Of a DNA stretch of 64,000 bases, positions 54,246-64,000 are shown piece by piece (position 1 is the first letter of the stretch; every line of letters starts with the position of its first letter). The stretch comes from Panorpa germanica (taxonomy: Eukaryota > Arthropoda > Insecta > Mecoptera > Panorpidae): contig OY783221.1 of NCBI GenBank assembly GCA_963678705.1, forward strand, positions 3,162,001-3,226,000, written 5' to 3'. A program made the translations under genes and the position numbers. The notes below the pieces were generated by a model. The model was not told the origin of the DNA. It saw only the letters and a program-made list of their open reading frames with translations, and ran no database searches.

Positions 54246-54896
54246 GTTGATGTTATTTCGTCAGTTTGACGATAAAACATATCAATGAGTAATGATAAAT
54301 GATAAAATATAGTAGTTTATATAGTGACGTCATAACATAAAATCTTTTATAATTTCTTGTATTTTTTTGCATAAAAAATGAAAATGTTTAAAAACACTAT
54401 TATTTGATGTATTACATTATTGATAAATTGAAGAGTATTTGTTGTGGTATTCGAAGTTGTATGTCCAATAGTTATAATGGCGATTAATTTTAAGTATTAT
54501 TTTTCTATGTATTTTTACCTTCATTGTATTAACCGAAGAAAACAGAATAATGATGTTTAATGGTAAATCGAATTCATGACGCACGCACGCTGTACGTAGG
54601 AGTACAGTGTCATTTACGTGAGATAAGTAATTGGAGTATCACAGTGATAAATTATATTTGATAAGAACATATTTTATGAACCTGCCTTCAACTTAAGTAT
54701 CATTCCCACCTGATCTTTCAGTACTTTACATATTCCATACTCCACACTCTTATTCTTTTTCACAGTGCAGCCTTATCCTAAGAAAGAGGCATTTAAACTA
54801 TTTTTCCGACCAATTTTTATTACAGTATATATTTAAATTTTAAAAATGATTGTAAGAAAAGTGATTTTCTTTGGAACGTCCTTGAGGGTAATATAA

Positions 54897-55530
54897 ACTT
54901 TTACCGCTTTACAAATAAACCTGTTATAAAATTTATACCAAGTATAAAGCCTGTCCGGACCAGGCTCGGCTTTTTACGTTTGTACAATCTACCATCCTTG
55001 TGTACCATAATGACGCTATCTAATATAATTTGGAAAAGAAACATATTTATGATTTCATATGAATTTGACTTCATATTAATTATGTATAAGTTAATATTTC
55101 TAACCAATTATTGTTTCATAAATTTGAATTTAAGAATTTACTACTATATTCTATATTTTAGACAAAAAGGCGCTGCCGCCTTAAGTGACAACTGGTAATT
55201 TTATGTACTCATTTCTCTTTAACTTAGGTACTTAATTATTATAAATATTATGGTTATTTTATATAATTATGCTAAAACTAACTTATTTGATAATGATAAT
55301 AACTAATATGATCACAATTAAATGAAAGAAAATACATCATTTTATCAGCAAACATCAATTTATATGTATTCATCTTATTTACCTTATTTTTCGCAATTGT
55401 ACCATAATTTTACGGCTTTGGTACCATAATTTTTTTAATCAGATCTGCCAACCCTGGTCTGGATAGGCTTATTATCAGTTTATACCTTGTATAAACTTTA
55501 TAACAGGATTATTTGTAAGGCGGATAAAGT
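54897..55530. mobile_element. 634-bp MITE with long inverted repeats and TAA duplication
   Basis: Left end ACTTTTACCGCTTTACAAAT, AAACCTGTTATAAAATTTAT; right end mirrors it (ATTATTTGTAAGGCGGATAAAGT), with imperfect pairing over about 70 bp to TCCGGACC/GGTCTGGA. TAA flanks both ends (54894-54896 and 55531-55533). No complete transposase. A PIF/Harbinger-type element by duplication length and sequence. Confidence 0.75.
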
Positions 55531-55533
55531 TAA

Positions 55534-56919
55534 AGTTTTACAATCTTACCTATTTCCAAATAACTCAAATAAATTAACAAACAAACTTAAATTAAACTAA
55601 ATTAACTTAACTTAAATTAACAAACCAGTTTCAAAAAGAGGATGAGGAAGGCGTAGAAAATGAAGACGAAGATGAAGAAAATTTAGAAGATGAGAAGGAA
55701 GAGGAACATGACGAAGATGATAATGACGAAGAGGAATAAGAGGATGAAAAACAACGAAATCAAAGTGAGGAGAAAGGAAAAGGAGTACGTATGGTAAATA
55801 GCGGAAGGAGGGCGGTTAAAGCGTAGTTTGATGAAATGGAAATACAACAGAATACAAGGAACAGGAAAAGAAAGGTTAGATATAATTCATGTAAGGATGG
55901 GGAGAAGAGGAGGTCAAAACAAGAAATGAGAAAAGAAGTAGGGAACGAAGTTAGCAGATACGATACAATAAAAAAAACCAGTTGCATTAAACGATGCGAA
56001 ACTTTTAACCATACACGAAGTAAAAGTACATGTACATTATAACGAGAATTGTCGATTACTTTTGACTTAATAAAATATTTAATACGTGTTGCGTGTAAAA
56101 AGAAAAACGTGCTCCACATTATACAAAAATGTACCGCATTGATGTAGTTATTATATCCTCGACACATGACGCGACGTGGCAAGAGAACATGATATACGTT
56201 CTGTACATGTTACATGTTACGTGGGACATGAAACATGATACAATTATATGAAAACTTTTTAACATACAATCAGGCTAAATGTATTGATTTATGTGCTGTG
56301 TACTAAAGTATTTATAAATTCGTTGCTTTGTTGACAAAATTCGGTTGTTGTTAGTACGAGTATATACTTGTTTTACTGTTTGCAAGTTGTTTTTTACTTT
56401 GGTGGATATAAAACATTGGAAGTTTTAGGATTTCTATTACTAAAAAACTTAATAAATATGTAATAATACCTAAACCTGGGCGTGATCGACTAAGGAAAAA
56501 GTTGGCGGATGCTCCTGGTTCCCTAAATGATTTTAAACAAAAGATTTGACTGGATTTGTAATATTTAGATGTATGTTTACGAATTAGGAGCTAGTTCATT
56601 AGAAGGGCATCACCAAATTGTATGTAAAAAAAATTGTTTATAATTTGTTTGGTTGCTTTTATGAGATATCTGAGCATTCAATCAGATAGAGGCCAAAATT
56701 TCGATTAATAAACTGGATAATCAATACATTTCAAAATCAATGAGGAAAACTATATTTGAAAAGTATCAGCTATCAGAACCTAGGATATGAGGAACTACCA
56801 ATATAATTCGAAAACGCAGGCAAGAACTTGTCTGGCATGTCAATGATCAAAAGTTAACAAACATGCAACTAGTGCAATAGAAACTAACATGACTGTATAA
56901 TGTAGATTTTCATATTGAA
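55534..56919. other. Region with purine-rich tract, no recognisable gene
   Basis: A GA-rich tract at 55636-55770 would encode an acidic Glu/Asp/Lys repeat on the plus strand but has no start, stop or context of a gene. The antisense 140-codon frame at 55760-56182 is very hydrophobic because it reads the same purine-rich strand backwards. Confidence 0.45.
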
Positions 56920-57520
56920 CCTCAAAGGCTAATCACAATTATTGACAGATTCTCTAGTTGGCCTAAAGCAATTCCTGTTTTAGACACTACAGGGAAGCAA
57001 TAACAGAAGTAATACTACTAATATGGAAAGCACGGTTTGATGTACTAACAGTCAAAGGACGAAAATTGGAATACGAATTATTTGAAAAATTTACTAAAGA
57101 CTGGAAAAACATCACATAAGCAAATTGACCAAAGCTTTGATTGGAATACGTCATACATCGTAGAGAACAATGAAACAACAGCACCAGCACGCACCATCCA
57201 TTAAATTACCCGCAGATTTCATAACAGAACCGGAAGCTTGTATCCAAAATATACCAGCATTGATTTTTAAACTACAAAAACACATGAAAGACATTAGACC
57301 GATTCCCGTCAAATAACGAGCTAAGGAAAAACTTAGATACATCTAAAATTTACAAGAGCCACACATCCAATATATGACAAATTATTTTTGGTAATTAAAG
57401 TACCAGAAAAACATTTTGATGTCGCTTGATGTCAGTATCGACATGTTAAAACCTGCCTTTCTATTAGAAGACTACAACAAAGAACAAATCGCCAAAAAAG
57501 AATACTAATATTCAGCATTA
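56920..57520 (+). pseudogene. Broken Gypsy-type (Ty3) integrase fragment
   Basis: Plus strand. Frames carry, in order: a block resembling IDRFSSWPKAIPVLD (the integrase core around its second conserved acid-bearing strand), a TVKGRKLEYELFEKFTKD-like block, and after a gap a C-terminal block KLPADFITEPEACIQNI with LQKHMKDIRPIPVK. These lie in different frames with stops between them, so the copy is dead. It is the integrase end of a Metaviridae-type LTR retrotransposon; I see no LTRs or reverse transcriptase nearby. Confidence 0.65.
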
Positions 57521-57639
57521 ATTACGACGGTTTTATTGTGGGATATCACGAGAAAGGTATAGAATACTTCCGTGGCAGGTGGCAGACAATGTGATATAAG
57601 GAAAACAGAACCAATGTTATGTATTTTTAATGTAAAACA

Positions 57640-57760
57640 CAAAGATTTATATATATACCACCTACTATGATTATATAAGCCCATACCCTATTAAATTTGA
57701 TTACAATCAAATCCAGAAAATATATCACTGGTACGATAATCAAAGCCGAGGAGATCAATT
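57640..57760 (-). mobile_element. SINE-related copy
   Basis: Minus strand CGGCTTTGATTATCGTACCA then GTGATATATTTTCTGGATTTG, matching the post-B-box tail of the copies at 37140 and 38360. More degraded than those. Confidence 0.4.
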
Positions 57761-59289
57761 CGACATCAATCAACAATGCAGTTGCAATAGAGATATTATA
57801 TATACCAATAAATTATTTAATTGTAAGAGTAAATACTTTCGGAATATGTGTGTAACAGATTCAGTTATATGACAATATTCCATGCAAAGTGATTGCTCTT
57901 TTCCTATCTGTGTTTCATGTTTAAGGAGTTGAAAGCTGAATCTATTAGTTGCACGAAAAGGTAAATGGTTGGCGCTACCACTCACCAGAAAAATACAATG
58001 CCCTAGCTGCTATAGAACTTGACGAATTGAAAACATATTACAAATAAACGTGATTTATATGCTTGAAGAGAAATTGTATAAAACATTTTCAATTATATAA
58101 TAAAGTAATTATATATAATAATTAACAATTCACCTGAACAAATATTATACTCCTATAATAGATACTGTTAAAACTATTCTCTTTCTTAGAGAAAATTCAA
58201 TAATTATCTTAAAGTCGATTAAATCTACAAGATCTACATTAGTTATCTATCACTTGGCATGTACCCTCAAATATATCTATGATTATCAAAGCTACGATCC
58301 ATGTATTTATTTCAGACTTACGATAACTATAATCACGAGAATAATATACTCATGATATTGTTGTATAAAGTAACTCGTACTCCCAACGAGGTCACTTACG
58401 GCCAATCACCCGCATGGCTGAGTAAATATGGATTAAATGAAGTAAAAATGAAGAACCAGCTTGAACTGGCAAAGTGACGACTGACAAGAAAACTGCCTTG
58501 AGGTTTTCATTGCACCAAGTACAAGGAAAAGCAATTAAAGAAAGTTTTAGAAATCGTTAGAAAAGTTAAATGGTTCTACAATTAACAGTGGCATTACCGT
58601 ATATACAATTTTGACTGGTATCGTATAGAATTCGTACTATCGGAGTCGAATCGTATCATAATCGAATTCAAATCGTATAAGATTCGTACAAGTCTTAGAA
58701 AAATTGTTTTTACGGTAGATAATGTATAGTTTAAACGATTGGTAAAGTAATAACCAATTAGACGTTTTTTATTTTTTATATTATTTGTCGAGCTTCTTAG
58801 GATCTCGGTCCTTTTCTGGAAAGTTTTTCATTTATATTATTAAAACTATATTTTCTAACAGATATAGTATTTCACTGTATTTATATTCTATTCTAGAAGA
58901 ATACATTACATTACACTAACATTACACTAACACTACATTAACTGTTAACATTAAAACATTATATAAAACTTCGGGTGTATTAATTCAATTGTAAAAATTG
59001 AAATTAAAATGTTAGGTGGGAATGAGACTGTACTCGATTCTCGGATAATATCGATGAACCAAATGCAATCAGCTCTTAAAGTAATATATTATCAAAGGGT
59101 CCTTCTTATGTAAACAGATTACATTTCCACTAAATAAAAGTTTTAAGCCCAAATATCTCACAATGTTTACCTAGAAACTATAAAGAAGTCTGCTTAAAAA
59201 TGCACGAGTATGCATCCTCATATAAAACAATTAATATCCTGCTGACAATTTTCCAGTTCAATAGTTTTAGTTTATCCAAGGTTTGATGT
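57761..59289. other. Region without recognisable genes
   Basis: AT-rich. A run of short CGTAT/ATTCG repeats lies at about 58600-58695. No coding or element signal I can support. Confidence 0.4.
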
Positions 59290-59709
59290 TCAAATCAGAT
59301 CGATAGTTATGCAGGTCCTCTCTCTCTCTTTCTCGCTCTTGTCTTCCTCTCTCTGTCTATCTATAAATGCCTTCGTTAATAATGCATGTTGATAAAAGAA
59401 ATCTATTTGAATTGTAACTGAGTTAACAATAGAATGTACGTCACTAGCGGTAATGGAATTATTCAAGGAGGTGGTGGCCATTCGATCAACCATTCCATAT
59501 GTAATGTAATGACTTACCAGATAAACAAAATCATTATCCAATGAAGTCATTTGTACATGACTACCCCCTCTCTTTGGATCAATGATGTTACTAGAAACTA
59601 CTATGTAGTAATAATGATTTCCCTTTAAATAAATTATATGTAAATTTCTTGTAAACATAAATATAGAATTGATGTTGCATTTCCCGCATTTGACGTTTGA
59701 TGGTTGCAC
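59290..59709 (-). CDS. Unrecognised 139-codon open frame
   Basis: The longest open frame outside para. It reads MQPSNVKCGKCNINSIFMFT at the start, a middle with RGGSHVQMTSLDNDFVYLVS and HYITYGMVDRMATTSLNNSI, and a charged tail EEDKSEKERERT. An overlapping frame at the 5' side (about 59600-59810) is also open for over 60 codons, suggesting a frameshifted, formerly coding sequence. I do not recognise a domain; a decayed transposon gene is the likeliest guess. Confidence 0.25.
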   Translation of the reverse strand: MQPSNVKCGKCNINSIFMFTRNLHIIYLKGNHYYYIVVSSNIIDPKRGGSHVQMTSLDNDFVYLVSHYITYGMVDRMATTSLNNSITASDVHSIVNSVTIQIDFFYQHALLTKAFIDRQREEDKSEKERERTCITIDLI

Positions 59710-60079
59710 GCATCGTGTGGCCGATGCTGGAACTAACTGTGTTCAATGGTATGTATCCAACGTTCACGTTGGAAGAAGTTCGGGCTGTTGTCGGTCTTTT
59801 GACCTGCTTTAAAGTGATTTATCTATCCCCACCACACACTTGATCCACATGTAGGAAGATTTTATACTTAAAGGTTTCTATATTTACTTGAATGTTTTTG
59901 TTAAACAGTGTCAGTGTCAATAATATCAACAAATTAATAAAATAAGTACATCATTCGGATAAAACATTCGTTCCACCATGTAGTAGGAAACTTGCCATGT
60001 CAATCTTCCAATATTTAATTCACACGTTGTTAAATGTTAAAAAAGCCAATTGTGTTTATTATTTCATCGAGTACGAAAC

Positions 60080-60420
60080 GATCGAAGCAGAGGAGTATTC
60101 AGTGCAGTGGTCAATTATAAATAATATACAAGATGAGATGTTCTAATACGTCAGAACTCGAATACACCCTACTAGAAAGTCGACGTCGCAAGTAGTAGGC
60201 TGCAGTCTCAGTCTTCCAGCAAATATTCGGTAATATATCAGAATGTAATGCAAATCATGACGCATTTGGGGCTGCGCTGCGGACTCCACACGCAGAGTAC
60301 ATTGGTACAAAGTACAAGGGAAGTGCGGTTAGAGGGGATTCTCAAAGCGAAGCCGGAACTGAAAGACGCCGTTGAGTCTAGCGTGAAACGCCTAACGCCC
60401 TGAAGCAGTGAACCACCAAT
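60080..60420. promoter_or_regulatory. GC-richer island, candidate promoter region
   Basis: The largest GC-richer tract upstream of para. On the minus strand it has a TCAGT initiator (TTTCAGTTCCGG near 60355), and on the plus strand another (ATTCAGTGCAGTGG near 60097). No TATA box is apparent. It might be the start of the para transcript or of a divergent one, but no donor with strong consensus follows closely. Confidence 0.25.
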
Positions 60421-61097
60421 ACTTTAACCAATATTATATGTACTGAAACTAAAACACTGTTGAACTCAAGCCCAAGCCCAAGCCATGAAACCAACCATCA
60501 CCATAAGCCTACCGCACTCTGCATCAAGAATAAAACTTTGTGTAGACACGTCATCAGGAAAAATGTTAAAAACTTTACCTTAAGCGTCTGGAGTTGGTTT
60601 TATTTTAAGGGAGTGGGTAATTTGATTACTGGAAGAAATGCAATAGGGATATTTCAAAGCTAATGCAATCATGAAACAGGTCTTTGTGAACGAATCCTAC
60701 TTCTATCGGTCGATGACCCAGTTTATCTTTTAAAGTTAAAAGAACAAAGGAATATTTAAAGAAAGCGCTGTATAAAAGATGATTAAGAAATAAATGGAAA
60801 ACGATTTTAAATGCAATATCTATGAACAAATAGAAGGGACAACCTCAACTTTTTTAGGAATTTATTTATTTTATTAGTTATAAAATTGTAATAATTAATT
60901 GATGATGATTAAGAGCCATTCCAAACCTACTCTTTAAATTTTAAGTTTTAGTTCTAGTCATTGAACTGATGATGCGTTTCTTGCAGTGTTTTAGTTCCGA
61001 ATGAATCTAGTGCATTAGTAATATACTTTTTAAATATTAATTATTTATATTTATTTTATTTTTACTTTCCACTAGCTTTCGACTTAGGGCCGATTTT

Positions 61098-61347
61098 CAG
61101 AGGCGGCCTTATGGGGTGGCAAGCAGGGCAACCGCCCGGGGCCTCGCTCTTGTAGAGGCCTCACAACAACCCAAGTAGAAAAATTCATTACTAGCGCCTC
61201 GCTCTTTAGAAATTCCACTTGAATCACTGCGTCTTCTTTTAAGGTATTCATGTACCTTAGTTTATCTTCATTAATATTTGTCATCTTTGTGCTCCTTAAC
61301 TTTTATAAAACTACCTCGGGGCCTCGCAATGGCTAAGGCCGCCTCTG
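61098..61347. mobile_element. hAT-type MITE with 8-bp target duplication
   Basis: 250 bp beginning CAGAGGCGGCCTTA and ending TAAGGCCGCCTCTG. The 8-bp sequence CCGATTTT is repeated directly on both sides (61090-61097 and 61348-61355). Both features are diagnostic of hAT elements. Inner sequence has further GGCCTCGCTCTT repeats and no full transposase. Confidence 0.9.
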
Positions 61348-61630
61348 CCGATTTTGTATTAGTCACTTCAGTTTATTATAAACCTTGCTTGATGCTTTTT
61401 TTTAATCAACTATGATTTTGGTTCGAGTCAAAGATAACTGTAGTTTAATAATAGGTTGTATAGTTTTAGTTTATTAACTGTGACCGGTCTTGGATAAATC
61501 TAAAATTGAAATACTAATATTTCTTAAATTACCCGGCCCCTAACACAAATTATATGTTATGAACTCGTTTGATAAAAAGAAACACTGTACTATCATGTTT
61601 AATATTTAAGAAAGTTTGGCCCCAACATAA

Positions 61631-61840
61631 AGCCCCATTTCCACTCACTGGGTTTAATTTTAATTTAAGGTCTTAAACTAAAATGTAAATTTCAGTTTGT
61701 GAAATATAAAGAAATAATATTAAATGAAGTAATTTATATTAATTAAAAATAGTAATTATTATAAAATAATGTATATTACTGACGCATGGGCATGATAAAA
61801 CCTTAAATTAAAACTAAAAATAGTGAGTGGAAATGGGGTT
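61631..61840. mobile_element. 210-bp MITE with TAA target duplication
   Basis: Left end AGCCCCATTTCCACTCACTG, right end AGTGAGTGGAAATGGGGTT; inverted pairing continues inward through TTTAATTTAAGGT for about 45 bp. TAA flanks both ends (61628-61630 and 61841-61843). PIF/Harbinger-type, with no coding capacity. Confidence 0.85.
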
Positions 61841-61843
61841 TAA

Positions 61844-64000
61844 TACTAAAATTAAAATAAAACATATACAGAAAACGATTAAGAATATTGACATATAATA
61901 TTCTTACAACTAAAAAAAATAATTAAAACTTAAGACAGTAGGAGAGAATGATACTATAGAATTCACTATACATTCTTTTTATATTTATTACTGTATTCTC
62001 AAAGTAAATGAATCCAATAAACGGTATCACTTTGATTTTGAAAGGCACTTTGAATTTTCTGGACCCGGTAGAACACAACCCTTACACAACATTTAGTATT
62101 CCACGATAAAGCTCGAATCCTTGACCTCTATTGATTGACAATGACAGCTTCTTTTAAAATAGACACGAAGCCTAATTAAAATACAGTTGACCTTCTTCTT
62201 TACGACGTGAGTGCACCAACTATTGATGAACTGATTGAACTGATAAATTTAATAAGAATCTATGTGCACACTTCAAAAGAATCGTGTGCTTAAAAGCTTA
62301 GCTAGGGAAAGGCTTATATTAGTGTACTCGAAGGGAGTGTTCTAAATTTGAAATAATATTTATTAAGTACATTTTTTTTATTATTTAGAATTCAAGGCGA
62401 TTTGCTTGAAGTTATTTTATTTTGTTTAAATTTTAATATCATTTAGGAATATGTCATACATTTACATGAAACAATATTCGGCATAAAAAAAACATTTTTA
62501 GAAATTAGTAAATTAAATATTTTCCTTAGTTAAACTCTTATTATTCCTCTATATTTGATAGCATTAAAGTAAACATTTGCATTTATGACATCTTCAAAAG
62601 ACTTTTTATCCTCAAGGATATTTTTATATACTGCAGTATTTAAAATTATAGCAAAAAGAGTTGTTCTACCACTTAGAAGGAGCATCTCTGCAAGGGTAGT
62701 CTGTCTGATGTGAGTCAAACTGAGATGTTGTACTCCATGCATCTACTATGTCAGCGCAGAACTCGTGGACCAGTTTGCTCTGTCGACACGGGACACTCAT
62801 ACAGACCCTGAGCCTGTGCCTGTGTTGTCCATGACCTAATTCGGCAGATTCTGCGCTGCGTAAGCACTGCTACGTAAATATTTGCTCTGCTCCATATACG
62901 AATAAGGGCCACTGCCACCCCAAAGATTATTATAAGTGGATAAGCTTTGTATGATAAGTTTATTTCAATAATATTACAAACATACATACACATGGAACTA
63001 ATTATGTAATAGCTAAAATTAAGTTGAGTGTAAAGTTCAACAAAATATATTTCATTCTAAGGCTAACCGAAGTAATATAGTCCTAGAGAAGAATAAACAA
63101 TACCAAAACCATTAAGAAAAATAATTAGAATATATTAATAAGCTATCTATCTGTAGGAAATTATTGAATTAACGCCGTCTATCAAGGGTGGTACACTTAT
63201 GCAAGAGCTCAAGAAAATCGGATAGTTACTTAGAATTAGTAGTAGTAATAGTAAGAGGTTTTAATCATTCACTTTAGATAGCATAACAAATAGACCCGTG
63301 CCTTTCGCTTTGAAAGTAGCTCAAAAAGATTTATTTTTCAAATATTAGTTTTCTTTTCTATTATCTCTAAATACAATTATGATTTGGTGAATATATTTAC
63401 ATAAAAAATTATTGTGCAATATTTAAAAAGGGCGGAGGTATACCATTAAGCTCTGGAAAGCTTTTTTTCGAAATGCTCGTCGGCGGTGTGCATTGTACCA
63501 TCTTAAAGAATAGTCGGAAATAAAGAAATCTATATATTTTCTTCTAAACAAACATAATAGCTAAGTAGTAGAACAGGAAAATAAATTGAAATTTCTTTTT
63601 GTGGAGAAGGTAGTTGTTTTAAAAATTTGAAGTTTAATAGAATAAAAATGATATGGTGTAAATTTTAATAATCCAGTTAAAAAAAAAAATAGTATCGAGA
63701 TAACACGATTAGTTATAAATATTATAAAAATTAGTTATAAAATATAAAAATAAATAATATTATAAATAAACTAGAGTTTACCCTCGTCGCAATGCGACGT
63801 CTTTTTGGCGTGTATGATTTGAATCCAATAAAATCATTCGTAATTACATTTCATATTTAATTCTATTTTTAAATTAAAATAATAAACTCGCACAATAATC
63901 TTTTACGAATTAAAAGTAATACAGCAAAAAAGGGCTCACTTTATTTCCAGTTTTTCCAAAATTACGGGTTTCCAGGAAATTCAGGGGAAAATCCGGGGAC
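61844..64000. other. Region without recognisable genes
   Basis: Two adjacent minus-strand open frames at 62530-62742 and 62751-62993 have mixed residue use but no motif I recognise and no splice support. The end of the window is AT-rich with nothing further to name. Confidence 0.4.

Noticed and set aside
55760..56182. 140-codon minus-strand frame, strongly hydrophobic
   Set aside because: It reads the complement of a purine-rich tract, which gives Leu/Phe/Ser runs automatically. No motif, no splice context.
62530..62993. Two neighbouring minus-strand frames as a small gene
   Set aside because: A stop and a frame change separate them, no motif is recognisable, and no splice site joins them convincingly.

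Overview
The window is almost entirely one large eukaryotic gene read on the minus strand: the insect para-type voltage-gated sodium channel. I assembled its coding sequence exon by exon from frame, GT-AG splice signals and family similarity. The start codon is at 41802 and the stop at 796. The 31 exons of the minimal form add up to 6180 nt in a single unbroken frame, giving 2059 residues, which is the usual length for insect para channels. All four homologous domains are present with the D-E-K-A selectivity filter, the MFM inactivation gate in the III-IV linker and an IQ motif in the C-terminal tail. The source is therefore an insect with a very AT-rich genome and long introns. The order is not certain; several linker stretches resemble beetle and moth channels as I remember them, and the DEKA filter argues against an aphid.

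Layout on the + axis: 1-795, 3' flank with polyadenylation signals. 796-8415, domains III and IV plus the C-terminus, including a mutually exclusive pair for IIIS3-S4 (7107-7229 and 5212-5334). 8484-12380, the II-III linker and end of IIS6. 12459-16712, domain II, including a mutually exclusive pair for IIS4-S5 (15154-15316 and 14463-14625). 20454-27437, the I-II linker, with an optional cassette exon at 23441-23515. 27508-31874, domain I. 32606-41839, the N-terminus, with an optional polybasic micro-exon at 36224-36256. Three further well-bounded candidate leader exons lie upstream (42233-42345, 43550-43653, 45173-45263). Together they form an open frame of 72 codons that closes before the para start.

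Splicing is the main biology. Besides the two exclusive pairs I see the micro-exon, the I-II cassette (with two possible acceptors), a 24-nt tandem acceptor giving VSIYYFPT, a 30-nt tandem acceptor giving GKGVCRCISA, and a possible GC donor removing 84 nt. All choices keep the frame, so up to 128 proteins are possible before counting the two cassette acceptors. The classical pyrethroid target positions Met918, Leu925, Thr929, Leu932 and Leu1014 all carry the susceptible residue.

From about 45.3 kb to the end there is no recognisable host gene. This part, and several introns, hold small transposon remains: three MITEs with perfect TAA target duplications, a hAT MITE with a perfect 8-bp duplication, a nested element with GGGGGCGTCC termini, a tRNA-derived SINE family, a broken Gypsy integrase, a decayed fragment of an FDGPQIRQL-type invertebrate protein, and a seven-member dispersed repeat always in the same orientation. 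I saw no bacterial, CRISPR or rRNA features.
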